DNA of 64,000 bases from Hominilimicola fabiformis (GTDB lineage: Bacteria > Bacillota > Clostridia > UBA1381). The stretch's first letter is position 1. Every line of letters starts with the position of its first letter. Of this stretch, positions 1 through 8,611 are shown in pieces. Location: the NCBI RefSeq assembly GCF_020687385.1, contig NZ_JAJEQM010000005.1, forward strand, positions 124,001 through 188,000, in the 5' to 3' direction. Under the pieces are notes generated by a model that was not told the origin of the DNA, made no database searches, and saw only the letters and a program-made list of their open reading frames with translations. The translations under genes were made by a program, and so were the position numbers.

Positions 1-1
1 T

Positions 2-700
2 GCAGATAATCAAGTTACGGCAGATATAGGCAAGAGTGCAAACGGTGCGGTTAAGTATTTCTCAAGAAACGGTATGGCTGATGTATATCTTGACGGAAAT
101 ATTATAAAAAGAGGTATAGTAGAAATACTTAATATCAAGGACATTAAAATACCGGGTATGCACAATGTCGAAAATTATATGGCTGCTATTGCCGCAGTAA
201 GCGGTTTGGTGAGCAAGGAAGTTATAGTAAACGTTGCAAAAACTTTCGGCGGTGTGGAACACAGAATTGAGCTTGTAAGAACACTTGACGGAGTTAAGTA
301 TTATAACAGCTCAATAGATTCAAGCCCTAACAGAACGATAAACACTCTAAGAGTATTTCCTAATAAGGTTATAATAATAGCCGGCGGTAAGGATAAGGGT
401 ATTCCTTATGACGAAATAGGACCTGCACTTGCCGAACACGTTAAGGTGCTTATATTAATCGGTGCAACATCGGATAAAATTCAAGAGGCGCTTGACGCTG
501 AAATAAATAAGACCGGAAACGGTAAAGATATAGAGGTAATTCGTGCAACGTCTTATGAGGATGCAGTTAATACAGCAAGAAGTAAGGCACATGACGGTGA
601 CGTTGTTCTTCTGTCACCGGCAAGCACAAGTTTTGATATGTTCAGAAACTTTGAAGAAAGAGGAAATCTATTTAAGAAAATAGTAAACGAGTTGAATTAA
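2..700 (+). CDS. murD: UDP-N-acetylmuramoylalanine--D-glutamate ligase, 3' part
   Basis: Cytoplasmic Mur ligase that adds D-Glu to UDP-MurNAc-L-Ala in peptidoglycan synthesis. The frame is open from the window edge, so the N-terminal half of this roughly 450-aa family is missing. What remains shows the Mur ligase central and C-terminal domains: GMHNVENYMAA (nucleotide-side H-N motif), HRIELV, NSSIDSSPNRT, GGKDKG, and the MurD C-terminal signature SPASTSFDMF followed by NFEERG. The next gene begins one base after the stop, so murD seems to head a transcription unit with three peptidases rather than sitting in a usual division and cell-wall cluster. The family call is firm; the start lies outside the window. 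Confidence 0.93.
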   Translation, partial: ADNQVTADIGKSANGAVKYFSRNGMADVYLDGNIIKRGIVEILNIKDIKIPGMHNVENYMAAIAAVSGLVSKEVIVNVAKTFGGVEHRIELVRTLDGVKYYNSSIDSSPNRTINTLRVFPNKVIIIAGGKDKGIPYDEIGPALAEHVKVLILIGATSDKIQEALDAEINKTGNGKDIEVIRATSYEDAVNTARSKAHDGDVVLLSPASTSFDMFRNFEERGNLFKKIVNELN

Positions 701-701
701 T

Positions 702-1730
702 ATGAGAAAACTTATAAGAAAATTAAGTGATATGCGTGGTATATCGGGATTTGAATATCGTTTGACAGACCAAATTGCCGATATGTTTAAAAAGTATTGT
801 GATGATGTAAAAATCGATTCTTTAGGCAGTGTGATTGCGGTAAAACGCAGTAATAAACCTAACGCACCTAAATTGATGATTGAGGCACATTGTGACGAAA
901 TAGGATTGATTGTCACATCAATTACGGATGAGGGATATTTGACATTCGCGAATGTCGGCGGTGTTGACGAAAGAACACTTCCGTCAACCGAAGTGACTGT
1001 ACACGGCAAAGAAGATTTGTGGGGAGTAATAGGTATAAAGCCGAATTACTTACTGGAGCAAGGAAAGACAGCCAAATTAAAAGAATTGGCGGTTGATACA
1101 GGCTTGAGTGCTGAAAAAGTTAAAGAACTTGTAGCAGTCGGTGACAGTATAACTCTTGCACAGTCTGTAGGCAGACTCGGCAAAAAGCAATTCAGCGGTA
1201 AATCGCTTGACGACAGAGCAAGCGTTGCGGCTATAATGCGTGTTATGAAAAATATCAAAGATTTGGATATTGACATTGATGTGTATGCCGTTGCGGCAGT
1301 ACAGGAGGAAGTCGGCTGCAGAGGTGGTAAAACCACTGCATACGGCATTAATCCGGATATGGCGGTTGCGATTGATGTGTGTCACGGTATAACGCCTGAC
1401 AATTCGGATAATGCGTTTGAAGTCGGAACGGGTACTGTTCTTTCGGTAGGTCCTAATCTCCACCCAAAACTTACTGATGAACTTTTTGCGGTATCAAAAC
1501 GTCACGGAATAAAGGTAAGTACGGACGTTGACGGCGGTAATACAGGTACGGACGCTTGGGAGATACAAGTTGCGTGTGACGGTGTGCCGACGGCACTTAT
1601 ATCAATACCGCTTAAATATATGCACACATCGGTTGAAACTTTGGCGGTTTCAGATGTTAAAGCGACAGTTAATCTGCTGACTGAATTTATAAAAGAACAG
1701 AGGGGAGAATTACAATGGCTGAACTTCTGA
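702..1730 (+). CDS. M42 family metallo-aminopeptidase, paralogue 1
   Basis: Cytosolic di-metal aminopeptidase of the glutamyl aminopeptidase/TET family, whose members form large oligomeric shells that trim peptides. All expected catalytic positions are present: AHCDEIG (H63, D65), SLDDR (D170), QEEVG (E202 base, E203 ligand), AIDVCHG (D225) and YMHTSVE (H308). The 342-aa length is normal. It starts one base after murD with no clear ribosome site, suggesting translational coupling, and overlaps the next paralogue by 16 bases. Substrate preference cannot be read from the sequence. Confidence 0.93.
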   Translation: MRKLIRKLSDMRGISGFEYRLTDQIADMFKKYCDDVKIDSLGSVIAVKRSNKPNAPKLMIEAHCDEIGLIVTSITDEGYLTFANVGGVDERTLPSTEVTVHGKEDLWGVIGIKPNYLLEQGKTAKLKELAVDTGLSAEKVKELVAVGDSITLAQSVGRLGKKQFSGKSLDDRASVAAIMRVMKNIKDLDIDIDVYAVAAVQEEVGCRGGKTTAYGINPDMAVAIDVCHGITPDNSDNAFEVGTGTVLSVGPNLHPKLTDELFAVSKRHGIKVSTDVDGGNTGTDAWEIQVACDGVPTALISIPLKYMHTSVETLAVSDVKATVNLLTEFIKEQRGELQWLNF

Positions 1731-2731
1731 AAAAAATGTCTGAAATAAATGCTGTAAGCGGAAATGAAAACGATATACGAAATTTGATAATTGCGGAAAT
1801 TGAAGATAAGGTTGACGATATTACCGTTGATACAATGGGTAATGTTATTGCATATAAAAAAGGCAGTGACAGCGGTAAAAAAATCGCGGTTGCGGTTAAT
1901 ATGGACGAACCCGGTTTTATCATAAGCGGAGTAACCGAAAAGGGTTATTTGAAATTTAAAGCGGTAGGAAATATTGACCCGCGAAAAATTATTTCAAAAA
2001 AGGTTGTAATCGGTGCTGATAAAATCAAGGGTGTTATCGGTATGAAAGCGATACACTTGCAGACAAAGTCCGAACGTGAAAATGTTGTGGCAGTTTCAAA
2101 GCTGTTTATTGACATCGGCGCAAAGGACAAAGAGGATGCGGAAAAGTACGTTAAACTCGGCGATTATGTGACTTTTGACACTGAATTTATGCAAATTGGC
2201 AGTAACGTCAAAGGCAAAGCACTTGACAGGAGCGGTATTTGTACCTCGCTTATAAATGCGATTGATAAAGAATATAAATACGACACATATATGTGCTTTT
2301 TGGTACAGCGTGAAGTCGGTGCAAGAGGTGCGAAAATTGTATCGCACAGAATAAATGCCGATGTTATATTGTCGGTTTCATCTGCCGAAACAGCCGATAT
2401 GTACGGTTGTGAAAGTAATGCGGGTGCAAAACTCGGTGACGGTGCGGTTGTTAATTTTGCAGACAGAACAATAATTGCGGATAAAGAAATAACCGAAAAA
2501 ATGGTTAAAGCCGCTAAAAAGGCGAAAATAAAGCTACAGTCTCAGGTTTTAATGCCACAGACAAGTGACGGCGGTGCAATGCAGAGCGGAGCGGACGGTG
2601 CAATATGCTTGAGTGCGTCTGTTCCTTGCAGATATTCTCATTCGCCTGTTTCCGTAATGTCACTTGATGATATTAACAGTATGACGGAGTATATCAGATT
2701 ATTTTTAAATAAAATCGGAGAAATGATATAA
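1715..2731 (+). CDS. M42 family peptidase homologue, catalytically degenerate
   Basis: Full-length (338 aa) M42-fold protein between two intact paralogues. Aligned by eye, the first metal motif is VNMDEPG (Asn62 replaces His), the catalytic pair is QREVG (Arg199 replaces the general-base Glu; E200 remains), and the Asp metal ligand of the DV motif is Ser222. D64, D171 and H309 are kept. It is therefore probably not a normal aminopeptidase. It has good coding integrity and ATG with GGGGAGAA upstream, and it overlaps both neighbours, so it looks maintained rather than decaying. A structural or regulatory subunit in a mixed M42 shell is an inference. Confidence 0.88.
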   Translation: MAELLKKMSEINAVSGNENDIRNLIIAEIEDKVDDITVDTMGNVIAYKKGSDSGKKIAVAVNMDEPGFIISGVTEKGYLKFKAVGNIDPRKIISKKVVIGADKIKGVIGMKAIHLQTKSERENVVAVSKLFIDIGAKDKEDAEKYVKLGDYVTFDTEFMQIGSNVKGKALDRSGICTSLINAIDKEYKYDTYMCFLVQREVGARGAKIVSHRINADVILSVSSAETADMYGCESNAGAKLGDGAVVNFADRTIIADKEITEKMVKAAKKAKIKLQSQVLMPQTSDGGAMQSGADGAICLSASVPCRYSHSPVSVMSLDDINSMTEYIRLFLNKIGEMI

Positions 2732-3720
2732 TGGATATTTTAAATGTATTGGAAAAAGCAACACAAATAAACAGTGTTTCGGGCTCGGAAAATGAAATCA
2801 GAAAGTTTATTTCCGATAATGTAAAAAAGTATTGTGACGAACTTTTGGTTGACGCAATGGGGAATCTTATCGCTCATAAAAAAGGCAGCGGCAAAAAGAT
2901 TATGTTCGCGGCACATATGGACGAGATTGGTATAATTGTAACCGATATTGACGATAAAGGCTTTGTGCGTTTTTCGTCAGTCGGCGGACTTAATTTGAGA
3001 AATCTTGTAAATCTTCGTGTGCGTTTTGCAAACGGCGTTGAGGGCGTAATAGGTGCAGAGGAAGAAAGTTTTAAAGATAAGCCGGCTATAAGCAAATTAT
3101 ATGTTGATTTGGGTGCGGCAGATAAGAAAGAGGCTGAAAAAACAGTTTCAATCGGTGATACCGCGTCATTTGTCGGCGGATTTGTGAAGTGTGGCGATAA
3201 TGTTGTTTCAAAGGCTCTCGACAACAGAGTCGGCTGTGCGATTTTAATGCAGGCTTTGAGTGAAATAAAAGATTGTGAAAACGACTTGTATTTCGTGTTT
3301 ACAACTCAAGAGGAAGTGGGACTTCGCGGAGCGAAAACGGCAGCTTTTGCGATTAATCCCGATATTGCGGTAGCGGTTGATGTTACCGATACGGGCGATA
3401 CACCGTCCGCACCGACTATGGCGATTGAACTCGGTAAGGGTACGGCTATAAAGGTTATGGACCGTTCGATTATGTGTGATGCAGATGTTCGCACAATGAT
3501 GATTGAAACTGCTAAGAAAAACAAAATTCCGTATCAGCTTGAAATTATGACGGACGGCGGTACAGACGCAGGTGCAATTCATCTTACAAGAGCAGGAATT
3601 AAGACGGGCGGTATTTCCGTACCGACAAGATATGTACATTCACCGTCTGAAATGGCAAGCGTGAGTGACATAGAAAACAGCGTTAAACTTTTGTATAATA
3701 TAGCAATAGCTCAGTGGTAA
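2731..3720 (+). CDS. M42 family metallo-aminopeptidase, paralogue 3
   Basis: Third tandem M42 peptidase (329 aa). Its start ATG shares one base with the previous stop (TAATG), so the two are translationally coupled. The catalytic set is complete: AHMDEIG (H62, D64), KALDNR (D164), TQEEVG (E194, E195), AVDVTD (D217), YVHSPSE (H303). A di-zinc or di-cobalt site is expected from the family. It differs enough from paralogue 1 to suggest a distinct peptide preference, but that is not readable here. Confidence 0.93.
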   Translation: MDILNVLEKATQINSVSGSENEIRKFISDNVKKYCDELLVDAMGNLIAHKKGSGKKIMFAAHMDEIGIIVTDIDDKGFVRFSSVGGLNLRNLVNLRVRFANGVEGVIGAEEESFKDKPAISKLYVDLGAADKKEAEKTVSIGDTASFVGGFVKCGDNVVSKALDNRVGCAILMQALSEIKDCENDLYFVFTTQEEVGLRGAKTAAFAINPDIAVAVDVTDTGDTPSAPTMAIELGKGTAIKVMDRSIMCDADVRTMMIETAKKNKIPYQLEIMTDGGTDAGAIHLTRAGIKTGGISVPTRYVHSPSEMASVSDIENSVKLLYNIAIAQW

Positions 3721-3736
3721 TCGGAGGTGTATTATA

Positions 3737-4393
3737 TTGGCAACTTGGGGAGTTCATTTAAGAGTGGCAAGGTGTTTTATTGATAATTTGATCGCTAAAA
3801 AATATCATAGAGAGTTTGTTATAGGCAGTGTTGCGCCTGACTGCGGATACGGGGTCAAGGACAGTTTTGGTGAGTTTACACCGCCGCCTAAAATAACTCA
3901 TTGGTCACCGAGCGGTATGAAACGTGATTGCCGATATAATGACTTCCAAAAGGAATACCTAAACGATAAATCAAACGCCGATTATTGGTTTTACCTTGGG
4001 TATTATGTGCATTTGCTGACGGATATAATGTGGTCGGTTACGATGTATATGCCGACAAGGGTTAAATATGCGGAGGAATATAAGAAAAACCCCGAATTTT
4101 TAAAGGTTATAAAAAAGGATTGGAATGATATTGATGTATGGCATTTAAGAAGTCTTACATATCATCCGACTTTTGATATACTGAAAAATGCGGGTGAAAT
4201 AAAAGATTATCTGCCGTATTACGAGCATAATCAGCTTACAAAACAGGTTAAGTTTATTGTTGATTATTACGAAAGCTACAGTTCAAATATGGACAGAGAA
4301 TTTGAATATACACAAAAAGAAGATATTCAGAATTTTGTTGAATGTTCATGTGAATTGCTTTATAAAGTTTTAAAAGAAAAAGAACTTATCTGA
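3737..4393 (+). CDS. Zinc-dependent phospholipase C-like protein (PF00882 type)
   Basis: 218-aa protein resembling the zinc-dependent phospholipase C/S1-P1-like hydrolase family: an N-terminal His close to the start (WGVHLRVA), GSVAPDCG, and the central YYVHLLTDIMW with the His/Asp spacing expected of metal ligands. No signal peptide is visible, so it is probably cytoplasmic, unlike secreted clostridial alpha-toxins; a toxin role is not suggested. The start is TTG at 3737 with GGAGG nine bases upstream. It is the last gene of the murD-M42 unit, 16 bases after the third peptidase. Its stop TGA lies exactly at the centre of the terminator palindrome. The substrate is unknown. Confidence 0.7.
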   Translation: MATWGVHLRVARCFIDNLIAKKYHREFVIGSVAPDCGYGVKDSFGEFTPPPKITHWSPSGMKRDCRYNDFQKEYLNDKSNADYWFYLGYYVHLLTDIMWSVTMYMPTRVKYAEEYKKNPEFLKVIKKDWNDIDVWHLRSLTYHPTFDILKNAGEIKDYLPYYEHNQLTKQVKFIVDYYESYSSNMDREFEYTQKEDIQNFVECSCELLYKVLKEKELI

Positions 4394-4409
4394 TCAGATA
4401 AGTTCTTTT
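4378..4409. terminator. Bidirectional terminator, perfect palindrome encoding both C-termini
   Basis: Perfect inverted repeat with 16-base arms (4378-4393 and 4394-4409) and no spacer; the centre is TGATCA. Runs of A and T flank the arms in both orientations. The two halves are the last codons of the converging genes, so each protein ends in Lys-Glu-Leu-Ile and the two TGA stops abut at the dyad. Confidence 0.9.
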
Positions 4410-5434
4410 CTGTATTTGGGAATATTTGAACTGTCGTTAAATGCAATGATTGAATTTGTACTTGATGTTATAGGCTCGTCAAGGTCGGTGATTTGACGAC
4501 CGTCAACGATACCGCCGACTATAACCGTTTCGGGAGAAGTATATCCGCTGTCGTGAAGAAGTGACGAAACAGGCAAGCCTATCGGCACTTTGTAATTATT
4601 CGGCGGAAGAATATCATCGCCTGAAACCGTTATAATTTTTTCCGTAACAGGCTTTTGAAGTGTAAGTGCGTCATAGATGTTGCAAAGTGTTTCGGGTGAC
4701 AGTATGACGATATTTATTTTGTCAATATCCTTGCCTGTAAGCGTTTTCACAAGAATGTCATCTCTGCTTTGCGGATAACGTGCTTTGAGCGAGCAGAGAG
4801 AAATATTTTCGTTATATCTAAGATTTAGTTTGAAATCGGAAAATATCTTTTTTGTATTATTTTCAACGGCTATAATTGCCTTTTTTGTATTAAGAATTTT
4901 CATCACAATGTTAAGACTTTTTAAGATTTTTTCGGTGTTTCCGAGTGAGGCAAACTGCGGTGAGGAAACATATGGGTCACTGTCAAATGTAGGTACTATA
5001 ATATATTCAGGGGTTTTTTCAGTACCTAAAAGTATGTGTGCCGGAATACCGTTTCTGACTTCGCAAATACCTGCCTCACGAATAATCCACAACATTTCAC
5101 GCGTGGTAAGAGAATCAATATCATCCGTTTTTTGAGTTTGGACTGCGGTGTACTTCATATTATTTTCAACGCATATAAACGTATCGCTTACAGATGTAAC
5201 AATACCCGATACGGAACTGTATAACGGCATTGCGTCATAGCTTTCAAGATCGGCAATTTTTGAACCGATTTCAACCGTATCACCGACTTCGACAAGCGGA
5301 CTTAACGTAACATCGGTGTTTTGAACAAGATTAAAAAAGTATACAGGTGCAGGGAGCGGTGAATGTATTTCGGCTGATTTATCAAATCCGTTATGCTTTT
5401 TATATTTTTTTGCTCCGCGAAATGAAATTGACAT
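4394..5434 (-). CDS. RnfC-like protein lacking the iron-sulfur domain
   Basis: 346-aa protein related to the electron-transport subunit RnfC. The N-terminus has the barrel-sandwich (lipoyl-like) signature, PLVEVGDTVEIGSKIADL and SSVSGIVTSV at about residues 45-85. The middle resembles the Complex I 51-kDa-like fold, but the usual glycine-rich FMN/NADH loop is replaced by REAGICEVRNGIP. There is no C-terminal CxxCxxC ferredoxin domain, and the protein is about 90 residues shorter than typical RnfC. No other rnf gene is nearby. It is transcribed alone from a good promoter (5469-5497). It may be an adapter or a divergent electron-transfer protein; function unknown. Confidence 0.75.
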   Translation of the reverse strand: MSISFRGAKKYKKHNGFDKSAEIHSPLPAPVYFFNLVQNTDVTLSPLVEVGDTVEIGSKIADLESYDAMPLYSSVSGIVTSVSDTFICVENNMKYTAVQTQKTDDIDSLTTREMLWIIREAGICEVRNGIPAHILLGTEKTPEYIIVPTFDSDPYVSSPQFASLGNTEKILKSLNIVMKILNTKKAIIAVENNTKKIFSDFKLNLRYNENISLCSLKARYPQSRDDILVKTLTGKDIDKINIVILSPETLCNIYDALTLQKPVTEKIITVSGDDILPPNNYKVPIGLPVSSLLHDSGYTSPETVIVGGIVDGRQITDLDEPITSSTNSIIAFNDSSNIPKYRKELI

Positions 5435-5468
5435 TTTAAATTCCCCTTATCACTTAATTATTAAAGGA

Positions 5469-5497
5469 ATTTTACCATAGAACGAAAAAAAATGCAA
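5469..5497 (-). promoter_or_regulatory. Sigma-A promoter of the RnfC-like gene
   Basis: On the minus strand: TTGCAT (5492-5497), 17-base spacer, TAAAAT (5469-5474), 35 bases ahead of the start codon. Confidence 0.6.
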
Positions 5498-5530
5498 ATA
5501 TAAATCAATAAATCAATGCGATAAAAACTA

Positions 5531-5559
5531 TTGAAAAAAAGCAATTTGTGGTGTATAAT
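5531..5559 (+). promoter_or_regulatory. Sigma-A promoter of nadK
   Basis: TTGAAA (5531-5536), 17-base spacer, TATAAT (5554-5559). A second TATAAT lies at 5563-5568. The ribosome site GAGGTGA (5579-5585) precedes the ATG at 5592. Confidence 0.8.
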
Positions 5560-5591
5560 ATGTATAATAGGGGTAGTGAGGTGATACATTT

Positions 5592-6437
5592 ATGAAAAGA
5601 ATAGCGGTAATACCTAATAACAGTAAGGATATAGGCCTGGTAAACACAAAGCGACTTGTTGAATTTTTAAACGGAAAAGCTGAAATTTATATAGATGAGG
5701 CGTACAGCGTTCTTGGATTGAATGTTAATTACGTTGCCGAAAGCGAGATACTTGACAATGCGGAATATCTTATTGTTCTCGGCGGTGACGGTACTATTTT
5801 GCAGAGAGCTGCGGAATGTGCAAAAAGAAAAATTCCCGTATTGGGAATAAATCTCGGTAAAATCGGTTTTATGACCGAGATTGAAATAGACGATATGGAG
5901 GACGCTATTTCAAAGTTTTTGCAGGATGATTTCACCATTGAAAAAAGAATGATGATGAAAGCGGAAATAAGAAAAGAAAATAAAATCCAATTTTCGTTTC
6001 ATGCACTCAATGACGTTGTGGTGTCGAAAGTGGCGGGCGAAAAACTTATCTATATGGAACTTTCGACTGACGGTGTAGCGGTAAACAGATACACCGCCGA
6101 CGGACTTATAATCGCAACACCGACAGGCTCTACGGGTTATTCAATATCAGCCGGCGGACCGGTGGTAGACCCTTGTATGCGATTGTATGTTGCGACTCCG
6201 ATATGTGCGCATATGTTGTCTGTCAGAAGTGCGGTACTTTCGTCAAACAAGGATATAAGAATAAAGCTTGACGGAGAATACGGAAATGCGGACGCGGTTG
6301 TTACGGCGGACGGTGACATTCAGGGATATATAAAAAATGCGGACGAAGTAATAATTACCGAATCCGAATATGATTTTGAACTAATAAAAATCGGTGAACA
6401 GTCGTTTTACGACACATTAATTAAAAAGTTATCGTAA
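5592..6437 (+). CDS. nadK: NAD kinase
   Basis: Cytoplasmic ATP-NAD kinase making NADP. The 281-aa protein carries the family's GGDGTILQ motif (residues 64-71), LGINLGKIGFMTE, and the NAD-binding ATPTGSTGYSISAGGPVV. Length is normal for Firmicutes. It opens the nadK-argR-recN cluster found in many Firmicutes, with 16 bases to argR, and is driven by a near-consensus promoter. Confidence 0.96.
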   Translation: MKRIAVIPNNSKDIGLVNTKRLVEFLNGKAEIYIDEAYSVLGLNVNYVAESEILDNAEYLIVLGGDGTILQRAAECAKRKIPVLGINLGKIGFMTEIEIDDMEDAISKFLQDDFTIEKRMMMKAEIRKENKIQFSFHALNDVVVSKVAGEKLIYMELSTDGVAVNRYTADGLIIATPTGSTGYSISAGGPVVDPCMRLYVATPICAHMLSVRSAVLSSNKDIRIKLDGEYGNADAVVTADGDIQGYIKNADEVIITESEYDFELIKIGEQSFYDTLIKKLS

Positions 6438-6453
6438 TTAGGGAGGATAAGAG

Positions 6454-6900
6454 TTGAAGTACAAAAGACAGGGTCAAATTCTCAGAATAATTCATGAGAA
6501 GAATATCAAGACTCATGAACAACTTATAGGTGAACTCAATAAGTGCGGGTATAATGTTACACAAGCGACTGTATCAAGAGATATTAAGGAACTTGGACTT
6601 ATAAAAATACCGTTGCCTGACGGCGGAAGCGTTTATTCATCTTCTAAGGATATTCCGGAGGAACTTGACAGACGTATAAATATGATTACCGATACGGTAA
6701 TCAGCGTTGATTATGCAATGAATAATATCGTTGTGAAAACATATCCTGGAATGGCGTCGGCTGTTGCGGCGTCTGTTGACGCGTCTATGCGTAACGAGTT
6801 CTTGGGTTCTATTGCCGGTGATGATACATTGCTCATAATTGCAAGAAATGAAGAAAAGGCAGCGGAAATTGCAGAAAAATTGATTCAATTATTTCAGTAA
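6454..6900 (+). CDS. argR: Arginine repressor
   Basis: 148-aa ArgR family transcription factor that senses arginine and controls arginine metabolism genes. The N-terminal winged helix contains TVSRDIKELGLIK (about residues 38-52). The C-terminal hexamerisation/arginine-binding domain has YPGMASAVAASVD and SIAGDDTLLI, where the Asp pair binds arginine in known family members. The start is TTG at 6454 with GGGAGG seven bases upstream. It sits between nadK and recN, a conserved neighbourhood that is not itself arginine biosynthesis. Confidence 0.95.
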   Translation: MKYKRQGQILRIIHEKNIKTHEQLIGELNKCGYNVTQATVSRDIKELGLIKIPLPDGGSVYSSSKDIPEELDRRINMITDTVISVDYAMNNIVVKTYPGMASAVAASVDASMRNEFLGSIAGDDTLLIIARNEEKAAEIAEKLIQLFQ

Positions 6901-6915
6901 GGAGTATTACAAAGT

Positions 6916-8586
6916 ATGTTAAACCAGCTTTCTGTCAGAAATGTAGCGGTGATAGATAAACTTGACATAAATTTGCATGACGGTGTAAGTGTGCTTACAG
7001 GTGAAACCGGTGCGGGCAAATCGATTATAATAGATTCGATAAATATGATTTTGGGCGACAGAGCAAATAAAGAGCTTGTAAGATACGGTACGGATAAGGC
7101 TGTTGTACAAGCTGTTTTTGACGCACCTAAAAGTGTTATAAATATTCTTGAAGAAAACGATATTGACGTTGAGGACGGAACTGTTATAATTACACGACAA
7201 GTTACAAAAGAGGGAAAAAGCGTAGCGAGAATAAACGGAATGGTTGTAACGCTTAACATACTTCGTGAAATATCGGACAGACTTATTAATATTCACGGTC
7301 AGCACGATAATCAGGCACTTTTGACGCCGATAAGACATATTACGTTTTTGGACGCGTATGCCGATAATGAAGAATATATAAATCAATATAAGGATATATT
7401 ATCAAAAAAACGTGAAATAGAAAAGAAGATTTCTTCGCTTGAAATGGACGAGCAGGAAAAAATGCAGAGGATTGACTTGCTTGAATATCAAGTTAAGGAA
7501 ATAAAAAAAGCGTCGCTTGAAAAAGGCGAGGAGGACGATTTAAGAGAACAACGTGATATATACACAAATGCGGAGCAGATAACAAAGTCCGTCAACGAGG
7601 CATATATGAACTTGTATGAGGGCGATGAAATACAGTCCGCGTATGACGGTATAAGTATTGCGGTGAATGAAATTTCTCAGATAAGCGACCTAAATCCTCA
7701 GCTTAAATCGATTTATGACACTTTAAACGAAATTATGTATTCGCTTGAAGATACGGCACACGAAATAAAAGAGTTCGGCGAAACGGTTGAATTTGACGAG
7801 CAAACTTTAAATGAGATTGAAGAACGACTTGATTTGATTTCAAGATTGAAACGCAAATACGGAAACAGTATTGAAGAAATACTTGAATATTTGAAAACAG
7901 CCGAAAGCGAACTTAATGATATAAAACTAAGTGACGAGAGAACAAACGAACTAAAAGAAGAACTTGAAAGCATAATGAAAGAGCTTAAAGAAAAGGGAAA
8001 TATACTTACGCAAAGACGTGAAAATGCCGCAAAAGTTCTTGAAGAAAATATCGAAAAGTCGTTGCACGAGCTTAATATGGAAAAATCCAAATTTAAGGTT
8101 AATATAGAGAATGACGGTACATTTTACGATAACGGTATGGATAAGGTTGAATTTTTAATCAGCACCAATCCGGGTGAACCGTTAAAGCCGCTTGTTAAGA
8201 TTGCGTCGGGCGGTGAATTGTCAAGAGTAATGCTTGCGATAAAGTCGATTTTGGCTGATTCGGACGGCGTTGATACGATGATATTCGATGAAATCGATAC
8301 CGGTGTTTCCGGTAAGGCGGCAATGAGTATTGCAAAAAAACTTGCGGTTATTGCAAAAAATAAGCAGGTTATTTGTATTACACACCTTCCGCAACTTACG
8401 GCAATGGCGGATAATCATTATTTGATACAGAAGAATACAGACGGTGAAATGGCGTCTACAACTTTAAAGGAGCTTGACGAAGAAGGCAGAGAACTTGAAC
8501 TTGCGAGAATAATCGACGGCGGCGAGGTTACGGAACTTGCTTTAAGTCACGCAAAGCAAATGCTTGAAAATGCTAAAAATAATTAA
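6916..8586 (+). CDS. recN: DNA repair protein RecN
   Basis: SMC-like ATPase acting early in double-strand break repair. 556 aa with Walker A GETGAGKS (29-36), a long central coiled coil rich in Glu/Lys (about 160-370), the ABC signature region SGGELSRVMLAIK and Walker B MIFDEIDTGVSG near residue 455. Fifteen bases after argR. In many Clostridia recN is followed by spoIVB and spo0A; here a thioesterase gene follows instead. Confidence 0.96.
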   Translation: MLNQLSVRNVAVIDKLDINLHDGVSVLTGETGAGKSIIIDSINMILGDRANKELVRYGTDKAVVQAVFDAPKSVINILEENDIDVEDGTVIITRQVTKEGKSVARINGMVVTLNILREISDRLINIHGQHDNQALLTPIRHITFLDAYADNEEYINQYKDILSKKREIEKKISSLEMDEQEKMQRIDLLEYQVKEIKKASLEKGEEDDLREQRDIYTNAEQITKSVNEAYMNLYEGDEIQSAYDGISIAVNEISQISDLNPQLKSIYDTLNEIMYSLEDTAHEIKEFGETVEFDEQTLNEIEERLDLISRLKRKYGNSIEEILEYLKTAESELNDIKLSDERTNELKEELESIMKELKEKGNILTQRRENAAKVLEENIEKSLHELNMEKSKFKVNIENDGTFYDNGMDKVEFLISTNPGEPLKPLVKIASGGELSRVMLAIKSILADSDGVDTMIFDEIDTGVSGKAAMSIAKKLAVIAKNKQVICITHLPQLTAMADNHYLIQKNTDGEMASTTLKELDEEGRELELARIIDGGEVTELALSHAKQMLENAKNN

Positions 8587-8611
8587 AAATGTGCAGTAGG
8601 GAGGCGACATA

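Noticed and set aside
3737-4393. Alpha-toxin-like secreted phospholipase
   Set aside because: No signal peptide, no C-terminal membrane-binding domain, and it lies in an operon of cytosolic peptidases; only a distant family resemblance.
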